A DNA stretch of 64,000 nucleotides from RGIG4034 sp045576455 (GCA_045576455.1 JAZNGM010000026.1:94592-158591), one strand, 5' to 3'. Positions 18,262 through 27,556 are shown, numbered from the stretch's first letter. Notes: generated by a model from the letters alone, not told the origin. Made by a program: numbers and translations.

Positions 18262-18846
18262 TTACTCTTCTACTCCGAGTCCTCTTAATATATATACAAA
18301 TTCCTGGTCAATCGTCTTTTCTGTAATTCCCATCGTATGCGCCGAAATCTTAAGTCCTTCCACTACAAACATAATATTCCGTGCCGTTCCGAGCGGATCT
18401 TCACAGATAAATTCTCCTGACTGTACACAGGCTGTAATCAACTTTTCCATCATCTTAACCGCGACATTAAACTGCCTGCTAAGATTATTCTCCTTCTTAG
18501 GCACCTTAGTCGCAAAATAGAATTCATACAATGCAACCGTGAGGCTGTCCTTTTTACGAAGCAGTTCTTTCTTCTGTTCCTTTAAAAAGAACACGAAAAC
18601 ATCGGCAGGCGTAGCGTCTTTAGATACATTTTTTGAAAAAAGATCATCTGACTCCTCCGCTTCCTGTTGAAGCACTGCTTTAAAAATATCTGCAGTATTG
18701 TCAAAATAAAGATAGAGTCCTCCCCTGCTTATCTCACAGGCTTCCACAATATCTTTCATTGTAACACTCCGGAATCCCTTTTCAACAAAGACCTTTCGTG
18801 CTTTTTCCACAATATACTGCTTTTTCTGTGCCGATTTTTCTCCCAT
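18262..18846 (-). CDS. TetR-family transcriptional regulator
   Basis: 194 residues. The N-terminal helix-turn-helix (about 10-55) has the typical VFVEKGFRSVTMKDIVEACEIS and GLYLYF pattern. The C-terminal ligand/dimer part resembles the clostridial TetR C-terminal class. GGAGAAATGT precedes the ATG. Being 23 bp before purL on the same strand, it may share purL's transcript. Its ligand and targets are unknown, and I do not see a clear paired operator next to it. Confidence 0.88.
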   Translation of the reverse strand: MGEKSAQKKQYIVEKARKVFVEKGFRSVTMKDIVEACEISRGGLYLYFDNTADIFKAVLQQEAEESDDLFSKNVSKDATPADVFVFFLKEQKKELLRKKDSLTVALYEFYFATKVPKKENNLSRQFNVAVKMMEKLITACVQSGEFICEDPLGTARNIMFVVEGLKISAHTMGITEKTIDQEFVYILRGLGVEE

Positions 18847-18879
18847 ACATTTCTCCGTTCCGCAACAAATTATGCCCTA

Positions 18880-19344
18880 TCAGACATTAATTTTATCCAT
18901 ACTCCAAAATTCTACAATCTCTTTCATCTTAAGAATAAGATTAAGGAAAACCCCGTTGTATGTTCCTTCATTCCACAAAGTGCCTTTTGTCATACCGAGA
19001 AGAACGTATCTTGACAAAATACCTGCAAGAATATCAAAATCTTTTGCTGCAGCATCTTTGATAATTTTTAATTCATCCGTTGAATTTTTGATACGATTAC
19101 GTGTATACACATACGGATAATTACGATTCATAAACTGGGTTTTCTTAGCCTCTTTCACAAACCGTAACAGAGTTCCGTCGTATACCGGAAATGACATCGT
19201 ATTTTCCAATCCTTCAGTCGTATACTCTGTAGTTACATTCTGAAAACTGTTCTGCTCAAACCAAGGTATGTATGCAGCGAGTTTCATCACATCATCCTTG
19301 TACTTAAGAGCCATCACCTTATAATTCGACTGTTCTCTCTCCAT
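18880..19344 (-). CDS. Hypothetical protein, possibly DUF6508-like
   Basis: 154 residues, acidic/basic mixed, with no TM segment or signal peptide. The opening motif MKLAAYIPWFE and the even helical pattern recall small clostridial proteins in the DUF6508 group; this is only resemblance. I take the ATG at 19344 (GGAG upstream) over an upstream TTG at 19359. It has its own promoter, is divergent from the gene at 19525, and is followed 33 bp later by the TetR gene. Confidence 0.65.
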   Translation of the reverse strand: MEREQSNYKVMALKYKDDVMKLAAYIPWFEQNSFQNVTTEYTTEGLENTMSFPVYDGTLLRFVKEAKKTQFMNRNYPYVYTRNRIKNSTDELKIIKDAAAKDFDILAGILSRYVLLGMTKGTLWNEGTYNGVFLNLILKMKEIVEFWSMDKINV

Positions 19345-19387
19345 ATCTGCATTCTCCAATCATGCGTTGATTACTTAATCAAAGTTA

Positions 19388-19416
19388 ATGATAGCACAAT
19401 TTCTTATTACAAGCAA
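19388..19416 (-). promoter_or_regulatory. Promoter for the 154-residue hypothetical gene
   Basis: Minus strand: TTGCTT (19416-19411), 17-bp spacer, TATCAT (19393-19388). Confidence 0.5.
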
Positions 19417-19469
19417 TACCACGAACTCCCTAAAATCGACCATTTTCTCGTACTTTTTTTCGTTTTATG

Positions 19470-19499
19470 TTGTGCATTATATGCTAAGTGCGTTATAAT
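19470..19499 (+). promoter_or_regulatory. Promoter for the cNMP-binding-like gene
   Basis: TTGTGC, 18-bp spacer, perfect TATAAT at 19494-19499. The AGGAGG at 19511-19516 follows, so the 5' leader is very short. Confidence 0.65.
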
Positions 19500-19524
19500 G
19501 TTTTTATTATAGGAGGTTGTGTAT

Positions 19525-21801
19525 ATGGGAGTTGTTACTATTAAGGAAGGCACCGTTATCGCCAATCCTGACCGTGGGGTAGGTCAGATTTTCATTATTA
19601 CCGGCGGAAGCGTTAATGCCTTGTATCGAAATGAATTATGTCTTCTTGAAAAAGGCGATGTTATAGGGCTTGTGGATCTCATTAACGGATACTACACCCA
19701 CACCTATACTGCGGCATCCGAAGTTTCCCTTATTGTCTACACTTGCCGTAATTTCAGGGAGCTTATCAGCATTATAGATTCCAATCCCGATATGGGCGGA
19801 CTTTTGGCCACTTCCATGACAAGAAGCATGTGCCGGATGATTGATAATTTTATTATGATGCGGTATAACACGGATAATCTTGTCCGCTACATTAATGAAA
19901 GTTATTCCGAATATAAAGCACTTTGCCTCAATCATTCCGTATCTGCCAAGGCACTCCCCGAAGAACAACTTGCAAACCTTAAGGAAATTGATGATATTAA
20001 ATCCTGGTTGGTAGATTATTATGAATCCATTAACAAGTTTTCTCCCGCACTCTCCCGCCAGCTTTTTGTAGAAAATAAAGAATTCGTCACCGGATTCATT
20101 ATGAAAACTGCCACCGATATTAAGGACATTCTTATCAAAACGGATTATCTGGATGATTATCAGTCTGAACTGGCAACCATTCTTCTTAACGAAAATCATT
20201 TGGATTTATTTGACCTATATGCCAATCTCATTTGTAAGCTTACCAAGAGCCATGTAGATACCATGTCAATAAGCGCTACCATTGGTAAGCTGATGATTCA
20301 GATGGAAGGCCGCTCCACGATTAACCAGACCTTATATCAATCAAGAATTCAGGAATACCGTTCCTGGCTTGCCGAAGCAGAACAAACCGCAACACAAAAC
20401 GAAGATGCAGGTTTTACCGGTTCCTCAAGCATTGTGGCCGACGTATCACATTCGCTTGATACCATACTTAAGTATTCCGATTGTCCCGGCGAAACTGCCG
20501 ATGCTTTCCGTCAGGCAATTTATGAATATAAAGATATTGTAGACAAAACTGCCAACACGGATTTCTTAAACAGACTCAGGAAGAAAATTACTTCCCTGTT
20601 TTATGAAATCTATACATGCGCATTTCAGATGAGTCTTTCGGATCCAAAAATCCCTACCGTGCTTAAGATGTTTTTCCTGTTTGGATATGTGGACGAAGAT
20701 CTTGCCGGACCGGAAGCTACCGCATATTTATATGAAACCGCAGAGACCTTCTGTGGCGATAAGCAAAAAGGGGTTTATACGTTTTATGAATGGCTGCGTG
20801 CTGTTTATGACGGAGAAAAAGAACCTTCCCGTAATGAATTTGACAACGACTTTACCCAGTATGTACATGACCTGAAAGTCAACAATAAAATTGATGCGGA
20901 AACCGAAATCAAGATGTTAAAAGACAAGGCCCAGCGTGTCATGTTTGAATTACAGAACATGTTCCCTGTCGTTAACAAGATTACTTTCGGACGTGTCTTG
21001 ACATACTGTCCTGTTTTTTCAGAGCACAACCTGTTCAAAACTGCGGAAAGCTCATTAGTCACGCCGGAAAATATATACAAAGAACTGCGTAACATTATTG
21101 ATATTGATTACTCTGTTTTCTATCGCGAAACCATATTTACGGACCCTGAAAACGGCGTTCCGAAAGAAAACATTAAGGTGGAAATACTTCCTGATATCAT
21201 CCTTATGCCTAACGTTGGTATGCGTGGCGTTATGTGGCAGGAAATTGAAGGAAAACGCAGAACTACTCCTTCACGTATGATGATACCTATTTTATATCAG
21301 GAAGATTTATCCTCCCTCATCATCCGCCTTGCCGGAGAATTCCGTTGGGAAATGTGTAAGCGTGTACAAGGCGGCCGTTGGAACGATGTAAGCGATGCTT
21401 CATTAACCAGTGAATATTTTGATTACATACAGTTTTACCGCAAGAACAGCGAGCTTTCACCGGATGTTAAGGAAAAAATCAAAATTACCCTTCAAAAAAC
21501 AAAAGGAAATTATCGCGAGGCGTTTGTACGCGACTACATTTCATGGGTAACTTTGGAATCCAAAGGTTCTCCTGTCCTTAACAAATTAACGCGACGCATC
21601 CTGTTTACCTACTGTCCGTTTGCAAGAGACCTACGTACAACACTCAGAACCAATCCGCTCTATAAGGATTATCTGGACCGCTACGATATCAAAAACGCAC
21701 AGCATCTGCATCATCTTGACAACGTATACTTAAAGATTACCAATGCCGGGAAAAAAGTTCCCCGCGAGCTTGAACAGCACAGGAAGCTTATGGAAAGATA
21801 G
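19525..21801 (+). CDS. Large cytoplasmic protein with a cyclic-nucleotide-binding-like N-terminus, unknown function
   Basis: 758 residues with no TM helix. Residues about 5-110 have the beta-roll pattern of a cNMP-binding/Crp-type domain (IKEGTVIANPDRGVGQIFII, CLLEKGDVIGLVDL), but no helix-turn-helix follows. The remaining roughly 640 residues are mostly helical and I recognise no family; repeated charged/aromatic helices suggest a scaffold or regulatory protein. AGGAGG lies 8 bp before the ATG at 19525; a GTG six bases earlier is too close to it. It is the only plus-strand gene in the first 26 kb and stands alone between a promoter and a terminator. Confidence 0.8.
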   Translation: MGVVTIKEGTVIANPDRGVGQIFIITGGSVNALYRNELCLLEKGDVIGLVDLINGYYTHTYTAASEVSLIVYTCRNFRELISIIDSNPDMGGLLATSMTRSMCRMIDNFIMMRYNTDNLVRYINESYSEYKALCLNHSVSAKALPEEQLANLKEIDDIKSWLVDYYESINKFSPALSRQLFVENKEFVTGFIMKTATDIKDILIKTDYLDDYQSELATILLNENHLDLFDLYANLICKLTKSHVDTMSISATIGKLMIQMEGRSTINQTLYQSRIQEYRSWLAEAEQTATQNEDAGFTGSSSIVADVSHSLDTILKYSDCPGETADAFRQAIYEYKDIVDKTANTDFLNRLRKKITSLFYEIYTCAFQMSLSDPKIPTVLKMFFLFGYVDEDLAGPEATAYLYETAETFCGDKQKGVYTFYEWLRAVYDGEKEPSRNEFDNDFTQYVHDLKVNNKIDAETEIKMLKDKAQRVMFELQNMFPVVNKITFGRVLTYCPVFSEHNLFKTAESSLVTPENIYKELRNIIDIDYSVFYRETIFTDPENGVPKENIKVEILPDIILMPNVGMRGVMWQEIEGKRRTTPSRMMIPILYQEDLSSLIIRLAGEFRWEMCKRVQGGRWNDVSDASLTSEYFDYIQFYRKNSELSPDVKEKIKITLQKTKGNYREAFVRDYISWVTLESKGSPVLNKLTRRILFTYCPFARDLRTTLRTNPLYKDYLDRYDIKNAQHLHHLDNVYLKITNAGKKVPRELEQHRKLMER

Positions 21802-21835
21802 TTTTATCGGCATTTTCCTATTAAATTAAATATAT

Positions 21836-21882
21836 AAAGACCACAGGTTATCATAAAACGATTGCCCTGTGGTCTTTATTTT
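21836..21882. terminator. Shared terminator between convergent genes
   Basis: AAAGACCACAGG pairs with CCCTGTGGTCTTT, with T-rich flanks on both sides. It fits termination of the plus-strand gene ending at 21801 and of the kinase gene ending at 21916. Confidence 0.8.
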
Positions 21883-21915
21883 ACGGCCAAATAACTAACT
21901 ATCTATCTGGCGCAC

Positions 21916-24714
21916 CTATTCTAATCCGCTCTTTAATTCCTTAATAATATCAGTCACCTTATCAAATTCAAAATCATCAAGCTGATTCTTGATTTCTTTA
22001 AGTTTTTCTTTGCCATTTCCGGGAAGCTCATACTGAATTAATTCATCTACTAGATTCATTGCCTCAAACTGCTCCATGGTATCCACATAAGTTTCAATTT
22101 CATTAAGATAACGTATTATTTCTTCATTGGAAACCTCACCCTTACTAGAATTAGCATTATCCGTTCTGTTTATGTATCCTGCCTTTTCAAGTACAGGTCC
22201 CATGTTTTCAATGAGTTTTTCATACATGTCTATCAACAGACGTAAAGAAGACGTAAAATCCTCCGCTTTACTCTGTTTACAGATTTCTTCTACCTCTTTT
22301 GCCTTCTTGGACAAATCGTCCGCACCGATTCCCAGCGCCAATCCTTTTAACGCATGGGCATCATATACGCATTTGGACATATCTTTATTATCTGAATAGG
22401 ACTTAAATCTTGCGATTTGTTGTCCCGCATCATCAAAAAAGTAAGAAAGCGTTTTTAAATAATGGTCAACATCATTACCGTACAAATCTAATGCCTTTAC
22501 TACATCAAGCCCTTCAATTTTTACCGTTTTTGCATCCCCCATCCCGTTTTCAGATACTTTCTCCACACATTTATCCGGAACAAATTTTCTAAGCACGCCT
22601 TCCAACGCAGTCAAGGTAAACGGCTTTGGAACAAAATCAACAAATCCTTCTTTTAATAACATTTCTTTTGTGCCGCCAACAACATTGGCAGTAAATGCTA
22701 CAATCGGCATATGTTGGTATCTTCCGTTGTCCATGGACCAAACTCTCTTTGCCGTTTCAATTCCATCCATATCCGGCATCATCTGATCCATAAAAACAAG
22801 CTCATAAGTATTGGAAGCAACTTTTGCAACGCACTCTCTTCCGCCACTTGCCATAGAAATATCAATATCAAATAATTTAAACAATCGCTGTGCTATCCTT
22901 AAGTTAGTAGGATTATCATCTACCACCAGTATCCTTGCCCCCGGAAAAGCGGCAACCACACGCCCTTCATCCTCTGCAATGCTTTCATTATAGGCTCCTG
23001 ATTCCGTAGCATCCACAATACCCTGAGGCACCGTAAAATAAAAGGTACTTCCGACACCAAATTCGCTTGTTACACCTATATTTCCCTGCATGGCATCTAC
23101 AAGGCGTTTACTTATGGCAAGTCCCAATCCGGTTCCTTCAATGGAACGGTTTTCAATCAGGTCTGCTCTTTCAAAACTTTCAAAAAGTGTATCAATGTTT
23201 TCCGCCTTTATTCCCCGTCCGGTATCGGTTACCTCAAAGGTAAGCATCGCCTTATTGTCTTCCTGTGTCCACTTGAGTTTTAAAACAATGCTTCCTTTAT
23301 CCGTATACTTAATCGCATTGCCTACCAGGTTCACCAAAATCTGCCTTAAATACAATTCACATCCGTCAAGCATTTTGGGAACTGATTTATCCATTTGAAC
23401 GGAAAAATCAAGCGGTTTATCCTTTATACGTTCACAAGCGGTATCTTCTATTCCGTGTAGCAATTGTTTTACACTATAAGGTGCCGTCACCATTTCAACG
23501 TCACCCGACTCAAGCTTAATAAAATCAAGAATGTCATTCATGATGGAAAGCAAAGATTCTCCGGAGCTTCTGATCTTGCTTGCACTTTCCCTGACACTTT
23601 CCTTAATACCCTCATGCATAATAATCTCTGTCATACCCAAGATGGTATTCATCGGCGTACGGAGTTCATGGGACATATTAGCAAGGAATAAAGATTTCGC
23701 ACGGTTTGCCGATTCCGCCTGGTTTTTAAGTTCCAGAAGTTCCTGTGTGGTATCATGTTCTTCTGTTTTATCAAACAGCCATATGTTATATCCTTTCAAT
23801 GTTTTTCTGTCATAAAAAGGATTCACATTAATATAGTACCACTGTCCTTCCAATCTGCAGTTCATTTTATCATATTCAAGCAGACGGTTAATAATACTCA
23901 AATGTTTTGTCTTTTCCTTTAATCCCGACAAAATATGACGTGCCCGTGCATTCGCATACAACACGCGCTTATTGCCATCGATTACAATATATGCTTCCGT
24001 AATTCCCTGCAAAATATCATCCTTGGCCATCTGCATAGAGTCAAAAATCCTGTATTTGAAAACAAGAATGAGTACATAAACACACATACCGGATAATATG
24101 TACGGTGTAATGTCCATCCCTGCTGTAACCCCTGAATATAAAATCACTCCGGCAACAAAGACAAATACGGCACTTAAACCAAGAAGTACAATAGCTTTTC
24201 CTTCTTTAGTCCTGTTTGTCTTATAAAAACGGATTGTAAAGACAATCTGCAACACTTCCAGCACAGACATATATATAGCCGGCAAACTATAGAGCGGCGT
24301 CCTTGTATATACAAGATGCGGAAGTACCTCTTCTTCACAATACCTGATATCTTTAAGAAAGACAGGATATCTGTCACTCAAATGCATACATACAAAAAAT
24401 ACAACACATATCAGGAATAATCCCAACCTTACATAACCGGGAACTTTAATTTCACAACACTGGCATATAAACAAAAACAACATGGATACAATGGCAAGAT
24501 TTGCCATAAACTGAAGCTGTGCCGCAACCCATGCCTGCTCCTGATTTACAGACGTATATTCAAAATAGTAAGAAAGCTGGCTTATCAGCAAAGATATGGT
24601 AAACATAAGAAGCACTCTTCCTATGTATGACGGTTTTTCCCTAAATACTAATACCACCGAAACTAATGATATTACAACACCGACTATTAACATAAAAACC
24701 ATAAGTTGTACCAT
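21916..24714 (-). CDS. Hybrid histidine kinase with 7TM input domain, receiver and Hpt
   Basis: 932 residues. Seven TM helices (about 1-225), a short PAS-like domain, HisKA with NMSHELRTPMN (His about 350), an HATPase with GTGLGLA, a receiver with Asp in MDQMMPDMDG (about 641) and Hpt with His in YDAHALKGLALGIG (about 786). GGAGAAG precedes the ATG. The architecture matches the 983-residue kinase at 11.4 kb, which suggests duplication of a common ancestor. The upstream region has an unusual set of phased repeats and an inverted repeat listed separately. Confidence 0.88.
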   Translation of the reverse strand: MVQLMVFMLIVGVVISLVSVVLVFREKPSYIGRVLLMFTISLLISQLSYYFEYTSVNQEQAWVAAQLQFMANLAIVSMLFLFICQCCEIKVPGYVRLGLFLICVVFFVCMHLSDRYPVFLKDIRYCEEEVLPHLVYTRTPLYSLPAIYMSVLEVLQIVFTIRFYKTNRTKEGKAIVLLGLSAVFVFVAGVILYSGVTAGMDITPYILSGMCVYVLILVFKYRIFDSMQMAKDDILQGITEAYIVIDGNKRVLYANARARHILSGLKEKTKHLSIINRLLEYDKMNCRLEGQWYYINVNPFYDRKTLKGYNIWLFDKTEEHDTTQELLELKNQAESANRAKSLFLANMSHELRTPMNTILGMTEIIMHEGIKESVRESASKIRSSGESLLSIMNDILDFIKLESGDVEMVTAPYSVKQLLHGIEDTACERIKDKPLDFSVQMDKSVPKMLDGCELYLRQILVNLVGNAIKYTDKGSIVLKLKWTQEDNKAMLTFEVTDTGRGIKAENIDTLFESFERADLIENRSIEGTGLGLAISKRLVDAMQGNIGVTSEFGVGSTFYFTVPQGIVDATESGAYNESIAEDEGRVVAAFPGARILVVDDNPTNLRIAQRLFKLFDIDISMASGGRECVAKVASNTYELVFMDQMMPDMDGIETAKRVWSMDNGRYQHMPIVAFTANVVGGTKEMLLKEGFVDFVPKPFTLTALEGVLRKFVPDKCVEKVSENGMGDAKTVKIEGLDVVKALDLYGNDVDHYLKTLSYFFDDAGQQIARFKSYSDNKDMSKCVYDAHALKGLALGIGADDLSKKAKEVEEICKQSKAEDFTSSLRLLIDMYEKLIENMGPVLEKAGYINRTDNANSSKGEVSNEEIIRYLNEIETYVDTMEQFEAMNLVDELIQYELPGNGKEKLKEIKNQLDDFEFDKVTDIIKELKSGLE

Positions 24715-24743
24715 AACTCTTCTCCATTATCTCAAAGTATTTT

Positions 24744-24779
24744 TGTGCAAACATGTGCAAATATGTGCATTTTTGTGCA
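24744..24779. promoter_or_regulatory. Four TGTGCA sites at exact 10-bp spacing
   Basis: TGTGCA occurs at 24744, 24754, 24764 and 24774, one helical turn apart, 30-65 bp upstream of the kinase ATG at 24714. On the gene's own strand they read TGCACA. Such phasing puts all sites on one face of DNA, as expected for cooperative protein binding or for intrinsic bending. Confidence 0.5.
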
Positions 24780-24784
24780 TTTTC

Positions 24785-24818
24785 TGCTCAAATATGAGTT
24801 TTTTCTTCACTTTGAGCA
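24785..24818. promoter_or_regulatory. Inverted repeat TGCTCAAA-N18-TTTGAGCA
   Basis: A perfect 8-bp inverted repeat with an 18-bp gap, next to the phased TGTGCA sites and upstream of the kinase gene. It could be an operator or an RNA hairpin. Further palindromes lie at 24885-24905 (GACTTAG/CTAAGTC) and 24907-24916 (GCTAATTAGC). Confidence 0.4.
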
Positions 24819-24940
24819 ATATCATTTTAAAACAGCGCAATATTTTTATAGACCTTATTTCCCATATGCACTAATATAATAAATGACTTAGCTAACTACT
24901 AAGTCTGCTAATTAGCAATTCCGGAAGAATTCCCCTTTTA

Positions 24941-24987
24941 CACAAACAGAAACCGTGGTAGCGCCCGCTGCCACGGTTTTTGTTTGC
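24941..24987 (-). terminator. Strong terminator of the HAD-CPBP gene
   Basis: A near-perfect hairpin: CAAACAAAAACCGTGG against CCACGGTTTCTGTTTG with a GC-rich loop, 18 bp after the stop at 25006. Confidence 0.75.
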
Positions 24988-25005
24988 GCTAATAACATCA
25001 TTTTA

Positions 25006-26577
25006 TCAAACTATGCTTTTATTATTTTTCGTTAACAAATGGAAATATACAAAAACTAAAACAGTCAGTACGGAAAATACAACTGTACTTGCCGTCATGG
25101 AAAGCATCTTCGACAGCATTTCATTTTTCGTGAGAAGAAAAACCGTAATATTTGCAGCGGCATGAAATAACACCGGTGCAACAAAACTTTTTGTTCTTTC
25201 ATACGTAAATGCCAGTAACAGTCCCATTATCGTTCCATAAATCCCCTGTACGAGATTAAGATGGTAAAAGCCAAATAAAAACGAAGTAACTAACAGTGCT
25301 GCTATCTTAGAATAGTATCGTTTCATACGGTTATATAAAATACCCCTGAAAATGGCTTCCTCCGCCAATGGGGATATAATACCATATAAAATCAATCCTA
25401 ACCATATCGGCACACTGTATTGTGCTGCTGCCGTATCCGTATAAGTCTTTGACTCCTCTGCCAAATTTAAATGGCCCATAATAAGATTAAATGCTACACA
25501 AGAGGTTATGGCAAGTAATACCGCCGGACAAATCAACTGCCACTTATTTTTTATATTCCCGGCTTCTTCCTTAAGCCATAAATTCCTTATTCCGCCAAGC
25601 TTAATACTTATCGGCTCACCATTCCAATATACCTCAGATAAAAACTGTCTTCTGACAAAAAATAATCCAAACAACATGCCAATACCATTCACGGTAACCA
25701 CTATAATCTTTTCATGCATAAGAATATAGAAAATGGCATCCACACTCATCATACCGCCTACTGCATCTATAATACGGAGTGACAAAAATATAAACACCGA
25801 AGAAAGCAGGTAATACAAAAATACCGGCAACAATAATCCCCAGATTTTTTCAACAGGCGTTAGCGTGCATGGTTTCACAGGCGGCTTTTTAACGGTAGGT
25901 TTCTTATTCCCTTCATCCTTCTTTTTTAACAAAAGCTTTTCGAGCTCTTTTACCGAACTTACAATATAATCTGCACCGGCATCTTCAAGCTCATTTTCCT
26001 GCGCATATCCGTAGCGGACGCCCACACTTGTCATGGAAAAAGCCTTAGCTCCCTCTACATCAAACTTCCTGTCTCCAACCATTACAATGTTTGAAGTATC
26101 CGGTTTTTCACTTCCCGTCAGTTGTTTTAAGGCTTCCGTAATAACTTCCTCTTTTTTGACTCTCGTTCCGTCAAGCTCACTTCCCATTACAACGTCAAAA
26201 TATTTATCAAGAGAAAAATACTTTAAGATTTTGTTCACAAAAAAGGTAGGCTTACTGGATGCAACAGCAAGATGCTTTCCTTCTTCCTTAAGCTTTGCAA
26301 GAAGCTTATCTATTCCCGGATACACTTCATTTTCATACAAACCTTTTTCCGAAAAACGTTCCCTATACACTTCTACCGCCTTTAACGCCTCTTCCTCCGT
26401 CATGGAGTAAAAGTTCATAAAGCTTTCCTTAAGCGGCGGACCGATAAACGGCTCCAGTAAGGACAAATTATTTTCGGTAATCCCAAAACTTTTTAAAGCA
26501 TGCTGTACCGATTTTGTAATACCTTCCTTCGGGTCTGTTAAAGTCCCGTCCAAATCAAATAATATATACTTATACAT
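25006..26577 (-). CDS. HAD-family phosphatase fused to a CPBP intramembrane protease
   Basis: 523 residues. Residues 1-215 are a phosphoglycolate phosphatase-like HAD domain: FDLDGTLTDP (nucleophile Asp), the SSKPTF loop, and MVGDRKFDVEGA with the acidic pair. A basic linker (KKKDEGNKKPTVKKPPVKP) leads to a multi-pass membrane domain of the CPBP (Abi/CaaX-protease-like) family, with EEAIFRG at about residue 404, FGFYHLN and a distal FHAAAN. The ATG at 26577 has AGGA upstream and begins directly on the HAD domain; an extension to 26649 overlaps the divergent promoter. The fusion is unusual: CPBP proteins are normally stand-alone. Substrates are unknown. Confidence 0.85.
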   Translation of the reverse strand: MYKYILFDLDGTLTDPKEGITKSVQHALKSFGITENNLSLLEPFIGPPLKESFMNFYSMTEEEALKAVEVYRERFSEKGLYENEVYPGIDKLLAKLKEEGKHLAVASSKPTFFVNKILKYFSLDKYFDVVMGSELDGTRVKKEEVITEALKQLTGSEKPDTSNIVMVGDRKFDVEGAKAFSMTSVGVRYGYAQENELEDAGADYIVSSVKELEKLLLKKKDEGNKKPTVKKPPVKPCTLTPVEKIWGLLLPVFLYYLLSSVFIFLSLRIIDAVGGMMSVDAIFYILMHEKIIVVTVNGIGMLFGLFFVRRQFLSEVYWNGEPISIKLGGIRNLWLKEEAGNIKNKWQLICPAVLLAITSCVAFNLIMGHLNLAEESKTYTDTAAAQYSVPIWLGLILYGIISPLAEEAIFRGILYNRMKRYYSKIAALLVTSFLFGFYHLNLVQGIYGTIMGLLLAFTYERTKSFVAPVLFHAAANITVFLLTKNEMLSKMLSMTASTVVFSVLTVLVFVYFHLLTKNNKSIV

Positions 26578-26608
26578 TTTACCATTCCTAAATTTTTCAA
26601 AAAATATA

Positions 26609-26637
26609 TTGACATCATCCCATGAATGATTTATAAC
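26609..26637 (+). promoter_or_regulatory. Promoter for the TPP riboswitch and thiT
   Basis: Consensus TTGACA at 26609-26614, 17-bp spacer, TATAAC at 26632-26637. Transcription would start near 26644, about 45 bp before the aptamer. Confidence 0.75.
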
Positions 26638-26687
26638 ATAATACAACAAACGGGTTCCTTTTGTACAGAAGAAATCCGAAATAAATA

Positions 26688-26775
26688 TTGCGCTAGGGGA
26701 GCTTTTTGCTGAGATTGAGCCTTATGGTTCTAACCCTCACTACTTGACCCGGGTAATACCGGCGTAAGGAAGCAA
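26688..26775 (+). ncRNA. TPP (THI-box) riboswitch aptamer
   Basis: The conserved TPP aptamer blocks appear in order: CTAGGGGAGC, GCTGAGA, AACCCTCAC, a TTGACCCGGGTAATACCGG pyrophosphate-sensing region and GCGTAAGGAAGCA. It lies in the leader of thiT. Confidence 0.93.
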
Positions 26776-26835
26776 TTCATCGAATGCAACATTCAGTATA
26801 CCTTCACTTTGTGCATTCCTTGAATATGGTAGCCC

Positions 26836-26866
26836 CCTCTTTGCATCAGACCAAGGAGGTTTTTTT
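26836..26866 (+). promoter_or_regulatory. Expression platform: hairpin that hides the thiT Shine-Dalgarno and ends in T7
   Basis: CCTCTTTG (26836-26843) pairs with CAAGGAGG (26852-26859), which holds the Shine-Dalgarno, and is followed by seven Ts up to the ATG. It can act as a terminator, as a ribosome-site sequestor, or both. A competing pair GAATGCA (26782-26788) / TGCATTC (26812-26818) lies upstream. Confidence 0.65.
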
Positions 26867-27556
26867 ATGTCAAAATTTTTATCTTTTTTTATGAGTTATG
26901 ATTCTGAAGGTGGTTCATACTCACTCACATCAGCAGGAATGTGCGCACTCGCCGTCCTGATTCTTATTGCCATGCTCGTAGCAGCATTCATTGCCAACAC
27001 CAAACAGAAAGGCGTACGTTTTTCCGCAAAGGTCCTTGCTTTTTCAGGCGTTGCCATTGCACTTGCGTACATAACCTCGTTTATTAAATACGAGCTTCCT
27101 TTCGGCGGTTCCATTACTCTTTTTTCCATGCTGTTTATATGCCTTATCGGCTACTGGTATGGGGTAAAGGTCGGCTTTATTACCGCTTTTGCATTTAGTG
27201 TCCTGCAATTCATGCAGTCCGGCAGCACCTATTTTTTGTCACCGTTCCAAATTTGCTGCGATTACATTTTTGCCTTCACGGCACTGGGTATCGCCGGTTT
27301 CTTCAAGGATAAGAAAAACGGTCTTCTTACAGGATACATCATATCCATTATTACAAGAGGTATCTTCAGCACCATAGCAGGATACGTCTACTGGATGAGC
27401 TATATGCCGGAAAGCTTCCCGAAATCCATTTCCTTCCTGTATCCGCTCGTTTATAACTACACTTATATTCTGGTAGAGGGTATTGCTACCATCATCGTAA
27501 TATCTCTTCCTCCGGTGAAAAAAGCACTTATGAATATTAAAAAAATAGCAGAATAA
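26867..27556 (+). CDS. thiT: Thiamine transporter S component (ECF type)
   Basis: 229 residues, six TM helices, matching the ThiT/YuaJ family, the thiamine-binding S component of ECF transporters. The GYVYWMSYMPE and YNYTYILVEGI segments near the C-terminus correspond to the substrate-binding region of the family. The TPP riboswitch upstream supports thiamine as substrate. ECF energising subunits are not in the window, as expected for a group II S component that shares a module encoded elsewhere. AAGGAGG lies 7 bp before the ATG. Confidence 0.93.
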   Translation: MSKFLSFFMSYDSEGGSYSLTSAGMCALAVLILIAMLVAAFIANTKQKGVRFSAKVLAFSGVAIALAYITSFIKYELPFGGSITLFSMLFICLIGYWYGVKVGFITAFAFSVLQFMQSGSTYFLSPFQICCDYIFAFTALGIAGFFKDKKNGLLTGYIISIITRGIFSTIAGYVYWMSYMPESFPKSISFLYPLVYNYTYILVEGIATIIVISLPPVKKALMNIKKIAE

